64,000 nt of DNA from Vibrio nigripulchritudo ATCC 27043 (GCF_000222685.1 NZ_AFWJ01000035.1:16591-80590), one strand, 5' to 3'; shown: positions 19,576 to 30,066, counted from the stretch's first letter. The notes: a model not told the origin generated them from the sequence alone. Numbers and translations are program-made.

Positions 19576-20442
19576 TTAAGCTTCTGCTTTGTGGGCGTAA
19601 GGCGTACCCATAACTGTTGGCGCGTTGAGCTGCATGCTCTCATCAAACTGGATGCTGTCTTTTGCAAACAGGTTGATTACGGTCGAACCAAGTTTAAATC
19701 GACCCATCTCTTCGCCTTTTTTCAGCACAACGGATTTATCACCTTCAGCAGGGTAATCCCATGTGTAAACGGTGTTTCCACGAGGAGGAGTGACGGTTCC
19801 TGCCCAAATGAGTTCAATGCTACCAACAATAGTGGCACCAACCAGAACCTGAGCCACAGGACCAAACTCGGTATCAAAAATACACACTACACGTTCGTTA
19901 CGAGCGAACAGATTAGGCACATTCTCTGCGGTCAGTGGGTTTACGGAGAACAGGTCGCCCGGCACATAAATCATTTTACGTAGTGTGCCATCACATGGCA
20001 TATGAACACGGTGGTAGTCACGCGGCGACAAGTACAGCGTCGCGAACTCGCCATCTTTGAATTCTTCCGCCAGCGCTTCACTGCCGCCAAGCAGCTCCTG
20101 AGCTGAATAGTTGTGACCTTTTGCCTGAATCAGCTGACCATCCGTGATGGGGCCAAACTGACTAACACAAGCGTCGGCAGGGTGAGAAATAACATGCTCA
20201 CCTTCTGCTATTGGGCGTGCGCCTTCTTTCAGCTCACGTACGAAAAATTCGTTAAATGTTTTGAAGTAAGCAGGGTCGGAGTACAATGCTTCGTCCATGT
20301 TGACTTTGTACTGCTTGATAAACCAACGAATCACAGCCGTGGTCAAACTGCCCGCTTTTGCGCTTGCCAGTTTACCAACAAGACGCGTCAATCCATGTTG
20401 TGGAATCCAGTACTGGAGACTCACTTTAATTTTATCTAACAC
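19576..20442 (-). CDS. psd: phosphatidylserine decarboxylase proenzyme
   Basis: Psd converts phosphatidylserine to phosphatidylethanolamine at the inner membrane. It is made as a proenzyme that cuts itself at Gly-Ser in the LGST motif; [11 protein letters not shown] is present near the C-terminus, and the Ser becomes the pyruvoyl group of the alpha chain. TYLSPRDYH-type ([15 protein letters not shown]) and GATIVGSIE segments are conserved. The frame opens at a TTG (20466), but the GTG at 20442, after a GGA, puts the start right before [17 protein letters not shown], which matches other vibrio Psd proteins. It lies downstream of rsgA in the conserved rsgA-psd pair. Confidence 0.94.
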   Translation of the reverse strand: MLDKIKVSLQYWIPQHGLTRLVGKLASAKAGSLTTAVIRWFIKQYKVNMDEALYSDPAYFKTFNEFFVRELKEGARPIAEGEHVISHPADACVSQFGPITDGQLIQAKGHNYSAQELLGGSEALAEEFKDGEFATLYLSPRDYHRVHMPCDGTLRKMIYVPGDLFSVNPLTAENVPNLFARNERVVCIFDTEFGPVAQVLVGATIVGSIELIWAGTVTPPRGNTVYTWDYPAEGDKSVVLKKGEEMGRFKLGSTVINLFAKDSIQFDESMQLNAPTVMGTPYAHKAEA

Positions 20443-20569
20443 AATTGATTCCAAATTGTTCAACAAGTCGGCGCGAGATGTTACTGAATCTCACTACCGT
20501 TGTCAGCTTCTTTACAAGTCCCTCTAACGTTTTGCCACAATTTTGCGGCAATGGTCGTTGGGATGAAGG

Positions 20570-21625
20570 TTAAAGGTCCGCTTTCTTATTCCGAGAGTAC
20601 TGACGGTTCGCTTTGTTTTCTTGCATGCTTTCGATAATGCGATGGTAATTTTCAAAACGAACTTCGCTGATATCACCGCGCTCTACCGCTTCTCGGATGA
20701 TGCACCCCGGGTCGTCGGTATGCTTGCAGTCACGGAACTTACAGCCACCAAGGAAAGGTCGGAACTCCACAAATGCTTCAGTGACTTCATCCGGCTCCAG
20801 GTGCCACAAACCAAATTCACGCACTCCAGGAGAGTCGATTAAGTCGCCCCCTTTCGGGAAGTGGTACAACCTGGCAGCCGTTGTCGTGTGTTGTCCAAGC
20901 CCAGAGTTTTCAGACACCGCACCTTCTTCGGCTTCGACTTCCGGCATCAGAGCATTGACTAAACTGGATTTGCCGACACCGGATTGTCCCACAAAGATAT
21001 TAATCCGATCTTTAAGTAAGGCTTGCAGCTCTTCAACACCTTCGCCAGATTCCTTACTGACCAGCATCACCTGATAGCCTATTTTTTCATATTCAGTGAG
21101 CCAGGTACGATACGTTTCGCGTTGCTCGTTATCGAGAAGGTCGATTTTGTTTAGCACAATGAGTGGTGCAATGCTCAGGGTTTCCGAGGCAACCAAATAA
21201 CGGTCTATGATATTAAGAGAGAGCTCAGGCAATACCGATGAAACGATGACCATTTGGTCGACGTTGGCAGCGACAGGTTTTAAGCCATCGTAATAATCCG
21301 GGCGGGTCAAAACAGATGTGCGTGGTTCCACAGCTTCAACAACGCCAGAGATACCCGCCATGGCTTCGTGACCAGAGCGCCAGATAACTTTGTCACCAGA
21401 GACTAAGCTTTCTATACCACGTCGTAAATTGCAGCGATGGATCTCGCCAGTATCATTGTCTTCAATATCGGCGTGTTGACCGAACCGAGTGATGACTAGC
21501 CCTGCTTTGGTTGCACCAAGCATGGACTCTTCCCATTGAACAGTGTCTTCTTGGGTTAATCGCTTTTTTTGGTTGTGACGAACGCGTCGTACTTGACCTT
21601 TTGTGAGCTTTTTCTTTTTTGCCAC
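20570..21625 (-). CDS. rsgA: ribosome small-subunit-dependent GTPase RsgA (YjeQ)
   Basis: RsgA is a circularly permuted GTPase that checks and matures the 30S decoding centre. The 351-residue protein has an N-terminal basic region and OB fold, then permuted GTPase motifs: LNKIDLLD (G4) comes before [10 protein letters not shown] (G1), then [10 protein letters not shown] (G3). A C-terminal zinc finger follows, with ligands in [14 protein letters not shown]. All key residues are present. It is divergent from orn, with 80 bases between start codons, and heads rsgA-psd. Confidence 0.97.
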   Translation of the reverse strand: MAKKKKLTKGQVRRVRHNQKKRLTQEDTVQWEESMLGATKAGLVITRFGQHADIEDNDTGEIHRCNLRRGIESLVSGDKVIWRSGHEAMAGISGVVEAVEPRTSVLTRPDYYDGLKPVAANVDQMVIVSSVLPELSLNIIDRYLVASETLSIAPLIVLNKIDLLDNEQRETYRTWLTEYEKIGYQVMLVSKESGEGVEELQALLKDRINIFVGQSGVGKSSLVNALMPEVEAEEGAVSENSGLGQHTTTAARLYHFPKGGDLIDSPGVREFGLWHLEPDEVTEAFVEFRPFLGGCKFRDCKHTDDPGCIIREAVERGDISEVRFENYHRIIESMQENKANRQYSRNKKADL

Positions 21626-21705
21626 GGATTATCAACTTCTTTGGTTGGAATTCCAAAATAGGTGGGTATGATACCTCTTTTATCAACAAAATAGGCAATT
21701 CATCT

Positions 21706-22251
21706 ATGTCGTTCAGCGATCAGAACTTAATTTGGATCGATCTAGAGATGACAGGGTTAGACCCTGAAACCCATAAGATCATTGAAATCGCTACTATTGT
21801 TACCGATAGTGAGCTCAATATTCTCGCTGAAGGACCCGTTCTGGCCATTCACCAACCAGAAGAAGAGTTAGCCAAAATGGATGAGTGGTGCACCACAACT
21901 CATACAGGCAGTGGCTTAGTTGCTCGTGTAAAAGAGAGCACGGTGACAGAGCAACAGGCGATTGATCAAACCATCGAGTTCCTGAAACAGTGGGTGCCGG
22001 AAGGTAAATCTCCGATCTGTGGTAACAGTGTTGGGCAGGACAGACGCTTCTTATACGAGTTCATGCCTGAGCTGGAGGCATATTTCCACTACCGTTATAT
22101 TGATGTCAGTACCATCAAAGAACTGACACGTCGTTGGCAGCCAGAAGTGCTTAGTCAGTTCTCTAAAACAGGTAGCCACCTTGCACTCGATGACATTCGT
22201 GAGTCCATTGCTGAGCTGAAGTTTTATCGTCAGCACGTATTTAGTATTTAA
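21706..22251 (+). CDS. orn: oligoribonuclease
   Basis: Orn is an essential 3'-5' exonuclease that degrades 2-5 base RNA oligomers, including the linear product pGpG of c-di-GMP breakdown. The 181-residue protein (the same length as in E. coli) shows the DEDDh set: Asp12 and Glu14 in [19 protein letters not shown] with the second Asp, and [11 protein letters not shown] with the His and last Asp. The frame opens 87 bases earlier at 21619, overlapping the rsgA start, but those 29 residues have no counterpart in the family, so the ATG at 21706 is chosen. The tRNA cluster follows. Confidence 0.96.
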   Translation: MSFSDQNLIWIDLEMTGLDPETHKIIEIATIVTDSELNILAEGPVLAIHQPEEELAKMDEWCTTTHTGSGLVARVKESTVTEQQAIDQTIEFLKQWVPEGKSPICGNSVGQDRRFLYEFMPELEAYFHYRYIDVSTIKELTRRWQPEVLSQFSKTGSHLALDDIRESIAELKFYRQHVFSI

Positions 22252-22419
22252 GGTCCCTCCTCTTATTGTCCAATGGTAAGTCTTTGGGCAATACGCAGTT
22301 TTATCCGCATTTAAAATGCAGCCAAACAACCGATTCGCTTAAGGGCTGAGCGAATCTGATTGGTTTTGTTTCTTTTTTCGGCAAACTGACAAAAAATTTA
22401 ATTTTTTTGAGGGAAGGAC

Positions 22420-22447
22420 TTGCATCACAAAAAAATGCTCTTATAAT
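22420..22447 (+). promoter_or_regulatory. sigma-70 promoter of the tRNA cluster
   Basis: TTGCAT at 22420-22425 and TATAAT at 22442-22447 are 16 bases apart. A GC-rich discriminator (CGCAGCCC) follows the -10, as is typical of stable RNA promoters under stringent control. The first tRNA begins 32 bases after the -10. Confidence 0.75.
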
Positions 22448-22479
22448 TCGCAGCCCTAAACGACGGAAACGTTGTGAAT

Positions 22480-22555
22480 GCGACACTAGCTCAGTTGGTA
22501 GAGCGCAACCTTGCCAAGGTTGAGGTCACGAGTTCGAACCTCGTGTGTCGCTCCA
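22480..22555 (+). tRNA. tRNA-Gly (GCC), copy 1
   Basis: This is a 76-base cloverleaf with 7-base-pair acceptor stem GCGACAC/GTGTCGC, anticodon loop TTGCCAA (anticodon GCC), T loop TTCGAAC and encoded CCA. It decodes GGC and GGU. It is the first gene of a four-tRNA cluster. Confidence 0.97.
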
Positions 22556-22568
22556 GTTGAATAAGCTC

Positions 22569-22589
22569 TCATCATGCTTTGAATGATGA
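22569..22589 (+). repeat. post-tRNA spacer hairpin 1
   Basis: TCATCAT and ATGATGA pair around a 7-base loop, directly behind tRNA-Gly copy 1. It resembles the hairpins at 22809-22827 and 22938-22956. Confidence 0.6.
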
Positions 22590-22596
22590 ATACGGA

Positions 22597-22673
<77 letters not shown>

Positions 22674-22705
22674 AATTAAGATTTATTGCGATAGCGATAA
22701 GTCAT

Positions 22706-22781
22706 GCGACACTAGCTCAGTTGGTAGAGCGCAACCTTGCCAAGGTTGAGGTCACGAGTTCGAACCTCGTGTGTCGCTCCA
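22706..22781 (+). tRNA. tRNA-Gly (GCC), copy 2
   Basis: This 76-base copy is identical to the genes at 22480 and 22834 along its whole length, including the encoded CCA. Anticodon GCC. Confidence 0.97.
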
Positions 22782-22808
22782 GTTCTTTACGAACAGAGAA
22801 AATAGCCT

Positions 22809-22827
22809 TCATCGTACTTTACGATGA
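22809..22827 (+). repeat. post-tRNA spacer hairpin 2
   Basis: TCATCGTA and TACGATGA pair around CTT behind tRNA-Gly copy 2. Compared with hairpin 1, both sides of one base pair have changed. Confidence 0.6.
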
Positions 22828-22833
22828 CAAGAT

Positions 22834-22909
22834 GCGACACTAGCTCAGTTGGTAGAGCGCAACCTTGCCAAGGTTGAGGTCACGAGTTCGAACCTCGTGT
22901 GTCGCTCCA
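22834..22909 (+). tRNA. tRNA-Gly (GCC), copy 3
   Basis: This is the third identical 76-base tRNA-Gly(GCC) copy and the last tRNA of the cluster. A terminator follows about 140 bases later. Confidence 0.97.
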
Positions 22910-22937
22910 ATCTCTATTCAAAAAAAGACAAAAGCTT

Positions 22938-22956
22938 TCATTGTGCTTAACAATGA
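22938..22956 (+). repeat. post-tRNA spacer hairpin 3
   Basis: TCATTGT and ACAATGA pair around GCTTA behind tRNA-Gly copy 3. Compared with hairpin 2, one pair has changed on both sides. Confidence 0.6.
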
Positions 22957-23047
22957 CACTTCTCCCGATAGGGAATGATGTGAAGATGCATCAACCGCTC
23001 TTTATTTAATGCTGAGAAGCATTACCCCAAAAAGAAATAAAAATAAC

Positions 23048-23068
23048 CACCCAGTCGGGTGTTTTTTT
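23048..23068 (+). terminator. Rho-independent terminator of the tRNA cluster
   Basis: CACCC and GGGTG pair around AGTC, followed by seven T. The stem is short but GC-rich, and it is the first such structure after the last tRNA. Confidence 0.75.
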
Positions 23069-23571
23069 CGTTTTCATAATACATACAGATACCGCGTCTA
23101 TTAACGCTCAGTTTTCCACTGCCATAGATAAGTGCAGAGCGGAATCTGGTGCGTGTTTACAATTTCGCTAACAGACTTATCCACAAAGTGATATCTGTGG
23201 ATAACTTGGTTGATAAATTGTTTTATTCGAAATGATCGGGGAAGGTGGCAAGGATCTTTCTTTTGTTCTGTTTGTCACGGATAAATATGAAAACAGTGTA
23301 AGTCTATGTATATCAAGGCTTGCGGGGTGATTTCTTAACTTTCGATATGTAAGCATTAAGATCATTAACTCGTGTTTTTTTGATCCTCGTCATTTATTGT
23401 ATCTGTGTTTAACTTTTCTTTCTCCAGCTATCTGTGCTACCAAATTCGCTTTTTTCCACATAGAGCACTTTTTGAGAATTACATCAAATTATAGGTACAA
23501 AATTCGTCTCAGATTTTGAACTTTTAATTACAGAGGGTTGTACACAGTGCACCACAAATGCTTGCCAAAGG
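23069..23571. other. AT-rich gene-free region with several DnaA-box matches (datA-like position)
   Basis: No coding capacity is visible in this 500-base stretch between the tRNA terminator and queG. It holds three matches to the DnaA box TTWTNCACA: TTATCCACA at 23177-23185, the same box inverted (TGTGGATAA) at 23196-23204, and TTTTCCACA at 23452-23460. Three one-mismatch boxes lie at 23112-23120, 23404-23412 and 23538-23546. In E. coli the DnaA-titrating locus datA occupies this position, between the glyVXY tRNAs and queG. No perfect IHF core is seen; TATCAA at 23311 is only a partial match. The role is inferred from motif plus position. Confidence 0.55.
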
Positions 23572-24684
23572 TTAAGCGTCTCTTGGTAAACCTTTCTGGA
23601 TTATTCGGATAAGTCTTTCCTTTTTCCGGTCTTTTACGGGCGTTTTGGAAATTTGTGTCTCAATTGCCCATTCAATGTGGTCATCCAGGTTGTCGTCAAT
23701 TCCTAAGCGACCCTCAAGAGCATAGACGATATCCTGAGAAAAGGGAGCATTTCCCATTGCAACAGCCACATTTCTCATCCATTGAATGTGCCCGATGCGT
23801 CGGATAGCTGAGCCTTCCATCTTTTTTAGAAATTCTTCTTCTGTCCAAGACATCAGAGTAAGCAAGTCTGCCGAGCCAAAAGCATCACGTCGGTGAAAAT
23901 CTTTCTGGTCGGTAATATCTGCTTCACGATTCCACGGGCAAACCAATTGGCAGTCATCACAGCCGTATATTCTGTTCCCCATCTTTGAACGAAGCTCTAC
24001 AGGGATTTTTCCACTTAACTCTATGGTTAAGTAAGAAATACAGAGCCTGGAATCAATGACACCTTCGCTGACAATAGCACCTGTGGGACAGGAGGTAATG
24101 CAAGCTTTACAGGTTCCGCACTGATCGGTTGAAGGTTCATCTACGGGCAAGGGGAGGTCGATCAGCAGTTCACCTAAAAAAAACCATGAGCCCGAACCTT
24201 CATCCAGTATCAAAGAGTGTTTTCCTGTCCAGCCCAGTCCGGCTTTTTGCGCGATGGGGCGTTCCAGAATTGGGGCAGAATCTACAAAGGGTCGGTAACC
24301 AAATTGCCCCACTTCCGCTTCGATTCTCTGACCTAGTTTCTTTAACTGGTTGCGAACGAGCTTGTGATAGTCACGCCCTAAGGCGTACCGGCTAATATAG
24401 CCTTGAGTGGAGTCTTCTAAATTACTGGCAAACTGTGCATCTGGTGGAAGGTAGTTCATCCGGGCGCTGATGGCTCTGACTGTGCCAGGCAGCAGTTCAG
24501 CGGGACGAGCACGCATCATTCCGTGGCGTGCCATCCAGTCCATTTCTCCGTGGTAGCCAGCATCGAGCCAGTCTTGAAGTGACTTTTCATGCTCAGACAA
24601 ATCAACATCGCAGATGCCGACTTTCTGAAAACCAAGCTCGGTTGCCCACTGCTTAATTTTTATGGCAAGTTCGGAGTAATCCAT
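23572..24684 (-). CDS. queG: epoxyqueuosine reductase QueG
   Basis: QueG performs the last step of queuosine synthesis, reducing epoxyqueuosine to queuosine in the wobble position of GUN-anticodon tRNAs, using cobalamin and two [4Fe-4S] clusters. Both cluster motifs are visible: CGTCKACITSCPTGAI and, with an earlier Cys, CDDCQLVCPWN. The N-terminal region carries HGEMDWMARH and the ALGRDYHK and GWTGKHSL segments of the active site. The frame opens at a TTG (24747), but the ATG at 24684 aligns with homologues (MDYSELAIKIKQWATELGF) and gives 370 residues; its ribosome site is poor. E. coli has nnr divergent from queG here, and nnr is missing. Confidence 0.93.
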   Translation of the reverse strand: MDYSELAIKIKQWATELGFQKVGICDVDLSEHEKSLQDWLDAGYHGEMDWMARHGMMRARPAELLPGTVRAISARMNYLPPDAQFASNLEDSTQGYISRYALGRDYHKLVRNQLKKLGQRIEAEVGQFGYRPFVDSAPILERPIAQKAGLGWTGKHSLILDEGSGSWFFLGELLIDLPLPVDEPSTDQCGTCKACITSCPTGAIVSEGVIDSRLCISYLTIELSGKIPVELRSKMGNRIYGCDDCQLVCPWNREADITDQKDFHRRDAFGSADLLTLMSWTEEEFLKKMEGSAIRRIGHIQWMRNVAVAMGNAPFSQDIVYALEGRLGIDDNLDDHIEWAIETQISKTPVKDRKKERLIRIIQKGLPRDA

Positions 24685-24975
24685 AGCTTTGGAGTGATTC
24701 TTAGCGCCGACAGCGTGAAAAATGGGCGACGATTCTAACTGATTCAAATGACAAAAAGAACTCCTTTTCGCGTAACTAATGTTTATCTTGATTGTCTCAA
24801 ATTAAGGAAAGGATCTCTGTCGCCACGAGCATTAAAGCGAGCTTTTCACAAGATTCGCCTTCAAAGGTGAATTTTTTGTCTTTTCCTAACAGATAAGATC
24901 TTGTCTCTCAAAACCAACACGGTTTACTATTCGGTTTCTTTTGAATTTTATATAGTCGTTGATCGGCACTGGAAC

Positions 24976-25449
24976 ATGCAACAAATGAACATGAAACACT
25001 TCACTCTCATTGATGAAAACGCCACCGTTGAATTTGGACAACTTGTCGCGAAAGCATGTCACCAGCAAACCACCATTTACTTGCACGGCGATCTTGGTGC
25101 AGGAAAAACCACATTCAGTCGTGGTTTTATTCGCTCACTGGGACATACTGGCAATGTAAAAAGCCCTACTTACACTCTAGTAGAGCCGTATCAGTTGGAC
25201 GAGTGGCAAGTTTATCATTTCGATTTGTATCGTCTGGCTGATCCTGAAGAGCTAGAATTCATGGGAATTCGTGACTATTTTACTCCTGATGCGATCTGTT
25301 TAGTTGAGTGGCCGGAAAAAGGAGAGGGGCTATTGCCTTCTCCAGATTTAGATATTGAGATCAAATATGACCAATCACAACGTATTGCTACGGTCACAGC
25401 CAATACGGACTACGGTCATGCCTTGCTTAAGAACCTGGAGTCGTGTTGA
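24976..25449 (+). CDS. tsaE: tRNA threonylcarbamoyladenosine biosynthesis ATPase TsaE
   Basis: TsaE is the ATPase that drives TsaB/TsaD turnover when t6A is added at position 37 of ANN-decoding tRNAs. The Walker A motif GDLGAGKTT, the family segments [10 protein letters not shown] and [18 protein letters not shown], and CLVEWPEKG are all present. The frame is open from a TTG at 24901, but its first residues are not family-like. Three close ATGs (24976, 24985, 24991) are possible, and the first is given here. The product is about 157 residues. The stop codon overlaps the amiB start by 7 bases. Confidence 0.92.
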   Translation: MQQMNMKHFTLIDENATVEFGQLVAKACHQQTTIYLHGDLGAGKTTFSRGFIRSLGHTGNVKSPTYTLVEPYQLDEWQVYHFDLYRLADPEELEFMGIRDYFTPDAICLVEWPEKGEGLLPSPDLDIEIKYDQSQRIATVTANTDYGHALLKNLESC

Positions 25450-27155
25450 TTTATAAGCAATTTCAAGCACTCATACTGCTTGCTTTCTTTTTTCTGTTTG
25501 GGGTTGCGGCCAAGGTTTCAGCCAATACGCTGGAAGGGGTGAGGGTTTGGCCTTCGCCCGAAGAAACCCGAATTGTCATTGATTTGAGCAGTGAAGCTAA
25601 CTACACGTATTTCACTCTGAGTAGTCCAGAGCGTCTGGTGGTGGATCTGAAACAGACTGACATCGCTGCAAAGCTGCCGATCAACGTTAAAGACTCTCCT
25701 GTACTCAAGAAAATCCGAAAAAGCAGCCCTCCTTCAAAAGGGACGTATCGACTGGTTTTTGAATTAAAAAAGAAAACCAAGGCAAATCTGTTCAAGCTGA
25801 GTCCTACGCCTGGTGGTCAGTATGGGCACCGTTTGGTGATTGACTTACCTCATGGCAAAGTGGCGACGCCAGCGCCAACTAAACCTGCCAATCCTCTTAT
25901 CCCTAAGAAAACCACACCAAGTAAAGACGCGTCGCAATTCTTGGGCAATGCGGATGTGATAGTGGCGATAGATCCCGGGCACGGAGGTGAAGATCCTGGT
26001 TCTATCGGACCGACGAAAAAGTACGAAAAACACGCCACGCTGATCATTTCAAAGAAATTAGCCAGCGAATTAAACCAGGTTCGCGGGGTACGCGCCGTTC
26101 TTACTCGAACAGGTGACTACTTTGTTAATCTGAATAAGCGTTCTTCGATCGCGCGTAAGAATAAAGCACACCTTCTTGTATCAGTGCATGCCGACAGTTT
26201 CCGCTCACCTCAGCCACGCGGTGGCTCTGTCTTTGTGCTTAATGTTCGTCGTGCCAATAGTGAAATTGCTCGTTGGGTCGAAAAGCACGAGGAGCAATCC
26301 GAACTTCTAGGTGGTGCGGGTGAAGTCTTATCTAAGGTCAACAACGACAGAAACGTCAGTCAGACCTTGCTAGACCTAAAATTCAGCCATTCACAAAAAG
26401 AAGGGTATAAGGTTGCCACCAAGATTCTGAAGGAAATGGGAAAAGTAACCCGCCTTCATAAGAAAGAGCCTGTTCACGCAAGCCTTGCGGTCTTGAAGTC
26501 TCCGGATATTCCATCGGTACTGGTTGAAACGGGTTTTATGTCCAACCCGGTTGAAGAGAAACTGTTGTTCCAGCGCTCGCATCAAAACAAGCTGGCGAAA
26601 GCGCTATCGAAAGCCATTGTCAGTTACTTTGAGGCAAACCCGCCGGAAGGAACCTGGCTCGCGAACAAAGGTGCAACTATTAAGCATAAAGTGGTTCGAG
26701 GCGAATCTCTGTCCCGAATTGCTCAGAAGTATGGCACGACGACCAAAGCCATTATGGCAACCAACAAACTGAAAAGTACCAATATTGCCGTTGGGCAAGT
26801 TTTGTTGATTTCTGGTGGCGCGCCATCAGAGCCTAAGGTGAAGACAGAAATCATTACTCACGTGGTGAAATCAGGTGAGTATCTTGGCAAGATTGCCAAT
26901 AAGTACAAAGTGTCTGTTGCGAGTATTAAACAGCGTAATAATCTGAAATCGAATACTCTAAAGGTTGGTCAGAAGCTAAAAATTCAGGTGAAGCTCAAAG
27001 ATAAGCCGATTGTGAAGCACAAAGTGAAACGCGGCGAGTATCTTGGAAAAATCGCCTCGAAATATGGGGTTTCGACTTCGGCAATCAAAAAAGTGAATAA
27101 CCTAAAATCTGATACCTTGTCTGTTGGTCAGGTTTTGATAATCCCGAGTAAATAA
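25443..27155 (+). CDS. amiB: N-acetylmuramoyl-L-alanine amidase AmiB with three LysM domains
   Basis: AmiB cuts the amide bond between N-acetylmuramic acid and the stem peptide to split septal peptidoglycan during division. The 570-residue protein has a signal peptide (to about residue 28), an AMIN targeting domain (about 30-135), a Pro/Lys linker, and a zinc-dependent Amidase_3 domain (about 170-405) with ligands in [18 protein letters not shown] and the catalytic Glu in VETGFMSNP. Three LysM repeats follow (about 418-462, 473-516, 525-568), the last two sharing GEYLGKIA. E. coli AmiB has no LysM. The start is GTG, overlapping tsaE, and the stop shares one base with mutL. Confidence 0.95.
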   Translation: MLIYKQFQALILLAFFFLFGVAAKVSANTLEGVRVWPSPEETRIVIDLSSEANYTYFTLSSPERLVVDLKQTDIAAKLPINVKDSPVLKKIRKSSPPSKGTYRLVFELKKKTKANLFKLSPTPGGQYGHRLVIDLPHGKVATPAPTKPANPLIPKKTTPSKDASQFLGNADVIVAIDPGHGGEDPGSIGPTKKYEKHATLIISKKLASELNQVRGVRAVLTRTGDYFVNLNKRSSIARKNKAHLLVSVHADSFRSPQPRGGSVFVLNVRRANSEIARWVEKHEEQSELLGGAGEVLSKVNNDRNVSQTLLDLKFSHSQKEGYKVATKILKEMGKVTRLHKKEPVHASLAVLKSPDIPSVLVETGFMSNPVEEKLLFQRSHQNKLAKALSKAIVSYFEANPPEGTWLANKGATIKHKVVRGESLSRIAQKYGTTTKAIMATNKLKSTNIAVGQVLLISGGAPSEPKVKTEIITHVVKSGEYLGKIANKYKVSVASIKQRNNLKSNTLKVGQKLKIQVKLKDKPIVKHKVKRGEYLGKIASKYGVSTSAIKKVNNLKSDTLSVGQVLIIPSK

Positions 27156-29134
27156 TGACGATTAAAATACTGCCAGCCAGATTAGCGAACCAAATAGCCG
27201 CAGGGGAAGTGGTAGAACGCCCTGCGTCAGTCGTGAAAGAGTTGGTGGAAAACAGCTTAGATTCAGGAGCCACGCGCATCGATATCGATATCGAAAAGGG
27301 CGGTTCTAAGCTGATTCGTGTTCGGGATAACGGCAAAGGCATTGCCAAAGACGAGCTAGGTTTGGCGTTAAGCCGCCATGCCACGTCAAAGATTCACACC
27401 TTGGACGATCTTGAAGCTATTATGAGCCTGGGGTTTCGTGGTGAAGCACTGGCCAGTATCAGCTCTGTGTCTCGTCTTACCATGACTTCCCGACCTGCTA
27501 CACAGGATGAGGCATGGTCTGCGTACAGTGAAGGTCGAGATATGGAAGTAAAACTCCAGCCAACCGCTCATCCAATCGGTACGTCGGTGGAAGTGCTGGA
27601 TTTGTTCTTCAATACCCCCGCTCGCCGAAAATTCTTAAGAACAGAAAAAACCGAATTTTCTCATATCGATGAATTGCTTAAGCGCATAGCTCTGAGCCGT
27701 TTTGATGTGACGATTAATTTGCGTCACAACGGAAAAATGGTGCGTCAGTACCGAGCCGCAAAAACCGAACGACAGACAGAAGCGCGTATTTCAGCAGTTT
27801 GTGGCAGTGCGTTTGTTCGACACATATTGAACATAGAGCTAGAACATCAAGGGTTGAAACTTCACGGTTGGATCACCACTCCCGAAGGTGCACGCCAGCA
27901 AAGCGATCTGCAATATTGTTACGTCAACGGTCGTATGATGAGGGACAAACTCATTAATCACGCGATTCGTCAGAGTTACGAAAACAGCCTGAGCCCAGAC
28001 CAATTCGCTACGTATGTTTTGTTTATTGAGCTGGACCCACATCAGGTGGATGTGAATGTTCATCCTGCCAAGCATGAGGTGCGATTCCACCAAGCCCGTC
28101 TGGTTCATGACTTTATCTATCAGGCGCTGAGTGATGCTTTGTCTCAAACCGAGTCGATTACTCCCGCTGAGACCCGTGCGTCCGCTTATCATCAGCCCGC
28201 GCCCCAGCAGGATGATCAGCATCGAGTAATGGAAGCCATCGCCAGCACGCCTGCGTATCCGAGAAAAGCAGAGGCTTCTGCTTATGTGCCTCAGGCGTTC
28301 ACAGACACTCACTCCGTGCCTTCACATCATTCCTACTCAGAACCGAAAACTCCGAGCTTGGGCACCCCCCCTTCTTCGCCAGAGCCAACGAATACTGCCC
28401 GAAACGAATGGCAACAGTCTAAGCCTGTTTCTGGTGGAGCGAAGCCCAGAAGCAAAGCAAAGGAAGATGCGCCAACCTGGCAAGAAGTGAGAGCCTATAA
28501 AGAGCTGCTGAAAACACCGGAAGACATTGAACCTGTAGAATCGGTTGGCTCCGATAAGCCTGAAATTCCTAAGAGTCATGTGGTGCTTGGAAAAGCATTT
28601 ACGGTTGTGGATCAGCAGTATCTCCTGATGCAAGCCGAACCTTCCTGCGTTCTTGTGAATTTACCGCGAGCAGAGTGGTACAGAACGCAATCTCAATTGT
28701 CTGTGGGACATGGTCCGCTCAAAGCTCAACCATTATTAGTGCCGTTATCCATTAAGTTGGATAAGAGCCTGGTAGAACAAGTCTCACAATTTGATACTTT
28801 GCTTCAGCAGCTCGGAATTCAGCTGCGGGAAAAAAATGCTCGCAGTATCATGGTCATGGCGGTTCCCCAACCTCTCAGACAGCAAAACTTACAAATCTTG
28901 ATACCAGATCTGTTATCGTATCTGCAGAAACAAACCAATGAGGTTGAAGCAGAGCGGATATCTAAATGGCTTGCGACCGAAGTGACTCAGGTAAAAGATA
29001 CCTATACCGCATCGGAAGCCATTCAATTGATAGCAGATATTGAGAATTTGAGAGCAGGCAAAATGCCAGTCGAGGATCCAGTATTCTGTCAGCCCGTTAA
29101 CTTCGCTTCAGCCATTGCAGCAATGAATTCGTGA
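27155..29134 (+). CDS. mutL: DNA mismatch repair protein MutL
   Basis: MutL couples mismatch recognition by MutS to MutH cutting and UvrD unwinding. The 659-residue protein has the N-terminal GHKL ATPase with [28 protein letters not shown] and [15 protein letters not shown] variable linker (about 330-460, rich in Pro, Ser and His) and a C-terminal dimerisation domain follow. The endonuclease motif DQHAxxE is absent, as expected where a MutH/Dam system gives strand discrimination. The start overlaps the amiB stop (TAATG), and the stop overlaps the miaA start. Confidence 0.97.
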   Translation: MTIKILPARLANQIAAGEVVERPASVVKELVENSLDSGATRIDIDIEKGGSKLIRVRDNGKGIAKDELGLALSRHATSKIHTLDDLEAIMSLGFRGEALASISSVSRLTMTSRPATQDEAWSAYSEGRDMEVKLQPTAHPIGTSVEVLDLFFNTPARRKFLRTEKTEFSHIDELLKRIALSRFDVTINLRHNGKMVRQYRAAKTERQTEARISAVCGSAFVRHILNIELEHQGLKLHGWITTPEGARQQSDLQYCYVNGRMMRDKLINHAIRQSYENSLSPDQFATYVLFIELDPHQVDVNVHPAKHEVRFHQARLVHDFIYQALSDALSQTESITPAETRASAYHQPAPQQDDQHRVMEAIASTPAYPRKAEASAYVPQAFTDTHSVPSHHSYSEPKTPSLGTPPSSPEPTNTARNEWQQSKPVSGGAKPRSKAKEDAPTWQEVRAYKELLKTPEDIEPVESVGSDKPEIPKSHVVLGKAFTVVDQQYLLMQAEPSCVLVNLPRAEWYRTQSQLSVGHGPLKAQPLLVPLSIKLDKSLVEQVSQFDTLLQQLGIQLREKNARSIMVMAVPQPLRQQNLQILIPDLLSYLQKQTNEVEAERISKWLATEVTQVKDTYTASEAIQLIADIENLRAGKMPVEDPVFCQPVNFASAIAAMNS

Positions 29135-30066
29135 TGACAGATAAACTTCCTCTGGCGCTGTTTTTAATGGGGCCAACCGCATCGGGTAAAACCGAAATCG
29201 CCATACGTTTAAGACAAAAATATCCCGTTGAAATCATCAGTGTGGACTCCGCATTGATATACAAAGGGATGGACATTGGCACCGCCAAACCCGATGAGGA
29301 AGAGCAGGCGAAAGCGCCTCATCGCTTGATTGATATATTGGATCCGAGTGAATCGTACTCAGCCGCTGATTTTCGTCGTGATGCGCTTTCAGAAATGAAT
29401 GAAATTGTCGCCGCCGGTAAAATTCCGCTCTTGGTTGGCGGAACTATGCTGTATTACAAAGCTCTATTAGAAGGGTTGTCACCTTTGCCTGCGGCAGATC
29501 CTGCAATTCGTCAACAAATAGAGCAAGATGCGTTGACTTTAGGTTGGTCTGCGTTGCACGATCAACTCAAGGATATTGATCCTGTATCAGCGAAGAGAAT
29601 CCACCCGAATGATCCACAAAGATTGTCACGGGCATTGGAAGTTTACAAAATTTCAGGTAAAACTCTTACTGAGCTGACCAAAAAGCAAGGTGAACCCTTG
29701 CCATTCCGGGTTAAGCAATTTGCAATAGCCCCCAAGGAAAGGGCAGAGCTCCACCGCCGTATCGAGCTTCGTTTCGAAAAAATGATCGATGCAGGGTTTG
29801 AAGAAGAGGTTCAGGCGTTATACGCTAGAAAAGATCTTCACCCGGATCTTCCTTCGATTCGATGTGTTGGTTACAGGCAAATGTGGGACTATTTGGATGG
29901 GAACTGTACGTTAGATGAAGCGGTATTTCGCGGAGTCTGTGCAACCCGTCAATTGGCCAAGCGACAGATCACCTGGTTGCGCAGTTGGGATGATTTAACT
30001 TGGTTAGATAGCGAAAACATTGATGAAGCGCTCGAAAGTATGTCAAATGCCATAGCATCTGATTGA
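29134..30066 (+). CDS. miaA: tRNA dimethylallyltransferase MiaA
   Basis: MiaA transfers a dimethylallyl group to A37 of tRNAs reading UNN codons, the first step to ms2i6A. The 310-residue protein has the P-loop GPTASGKT, the [18 protein letters not shown] segment with the catalytic Asp, and the [12 protein letters not shown] and [16 protein letters not shown] segments that contact tRNA. The start ATG shares one base with the mutL stop (TGATG). A GTG three bases earlier is possible but less likely. hfq follows after about 117 bases that contain a promoter-like sequence. Confidence 0.96.
   Translation: MTDKLPLALFLMGPTASGKTEIAIRLRQKYPVEIISVDSALIYKGMDIGTAKPDEEEQAKAPHRLIDILDPSESYSAADFRRDALSEMNEIVAAGKIPLLVGGTMLYYKALLEGLSPLPAADPAIRQQIEQDALTLGWSALHDQLKDIDPVSAKRIHPNDPQRLSRALEVYKISGKTLTELTKKQGEPLPFRVKQFAIAPKERAELHRRIELRFEKMIDAGFEEEVQALYARKDLHPDLPSIRCVGYRQMWDYLDGNCTLDEAVFRGVCATRQLAKRQITWLRSWDDLTWLDSENIDEALESMSNAIASD

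Noticed and set aside
23100-23550. A replication origin or the crtS site that triggers chromosome 2
   Set aside because: No AT-rich 13-mers, no dnaA, rctB or par genes and no iterons are seen. From memory, V. cholerae crtS lies elsewhere on chromosome 1. A DnaA-binding locus at the datA position fits better.
24967-24978. Sigma-54-like GGCAC...TGC sequence before tsaE
   Set aside because: The spacing does not fit the -24/-12 element, and the match is by chance.
27155-29134. MutL as an endonuclease-type MutL
   Set aside because: The DQHAxxE motif in the C-terminal domain is absent, as in E. coli MutL.
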